From an uncultured bacterium (GTDB lineage Bacteria; Cyanobacteriota; Vampirovibrionia; Gastranaerophilales; Gastranaerophilaceae), in NCBI GenBank assembly GCA_900555175.1, contig USJT01000109.1:1-5011 (forward strand): DNA of 5,011 nt. The letters run 5' to 3'. Below the pieces are notes generated by a model. It did no database searches, was not told the DNA's origin, and worked only from the letters and a program-made list of their open reading frames with translations. Shown piece after piece: positions 4,942 through 5,011 of this stretch. A program made the translations under genes and the position numbers. How positions within the stretch are numbered: the first letter of the stretch is position 1; every line of letters begins with the position of its first letter.

Positions 4942-5011
4942 TTATCGTTTGTGGTGGATGCGCTTCGCGCCCTCTCCTCCAATGTGACATTTAGTCACAT
5001 TCTCGTCGGCA
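4942..5011 (-). other. GC-richer right edge, open on the minus strand
   Basis: From the window edge, one minus-strand frame is open for 22 full codons (ending GGEGAKRIHHKR) to a TAA at 4942-4944. It could be the 3' end of a gene upstream of the tRNA, but no family is recognisable. The segment is richer in G+C than the rest of the window and holds a perfect 8-bp hairpin, AATGTGAC/GTCACATT (4981-4988 and 4994-5001), and a GCGC-TTC-GCGC dyad. A dispersed intergenic repeat is an equally good explanation. Confidence 0.3.

Noticed and set aside
1..5011. CRISPR array, transposase or integrase genes
   Set aside because: No regularly spaced direct repeats and no protein with transposase or integrase motifs are present; the repeats found are isolated pairs.

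Overview
The window is AT-rich, roughly two-thirds A+T by eye. All protein genes lie on the plus strand, and one tRNA gene lies on the minus strand. Most starts have AGAAAGG- or AAGGA-type ribosome binding sites, the tRNA encodes its own CCA, and most stops are TAA or TAG. Low-GC flagellar genes together with a small dispersed-type inverted repeat (core ATTCTGAA...TTCAGAAT) would fit a host-associated bacterium such as a Vampirovibrionia/Melainabacteria (Gastranaerophilales-like) lineage. That placement is inference from general impression only, because nothing in the window is a decisive marker.

Positions 1-2024 hold a flagellar rod/hook cluster. First comes the 3' part of a FlgE/F/G-family protein, then a complete FlgF/FlgG-family rod protein, then flgB and flgC. 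Order, spacing (about 80-100 nt, each gene with its own Shine-Dalgarno) and function fit one operon for the axial part of the basal body. fliE, a common next gene, is not found after flgC. The leading partial gene ends at a TGA that is followed in the same frame by 30 more sense codons.

Positions 2025-2171 hold a weak hairpin after flgC, two diverged copies of a short repeat, and an extended -10 promoter placed so close to the next ATG that the glycosyltransferase message is probably leaderless. Positions 2172-3137 encode a family 2 (GT-A) glycosyltransferase. Its target is unknown, but surface polysaccharide or flagellin glycosylation would fit the context.

Positions 3138-4822 are accessory in character. 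A 79-residue protein of unknown function, closed by a good terminator, is followed by a 290-residue protein with features of the ADP-ribosyltransferase fold. The two genes are unrelated in sequence, yet both are preceded by the same diverged upstream block: a sigma-70-like promoter (N18 spacer, TACAAT -10) followed by a 120-130 nt AT-rich leader. This duplicated promoter-leader is the most notable feature of the window and suggests a shared regulatory cassette for accessory genes. A second terminator closes the ADP-ribosyltransferase gene.

Positions 4824-4907 hold tRNA-Leu(GAG) on the minus strand. The last 70 bases are GC-richer, contain a perfect 8-bp hairpin, and are open on the minus strand, so they may be the 3' end of another gene or a dispersed repeat.
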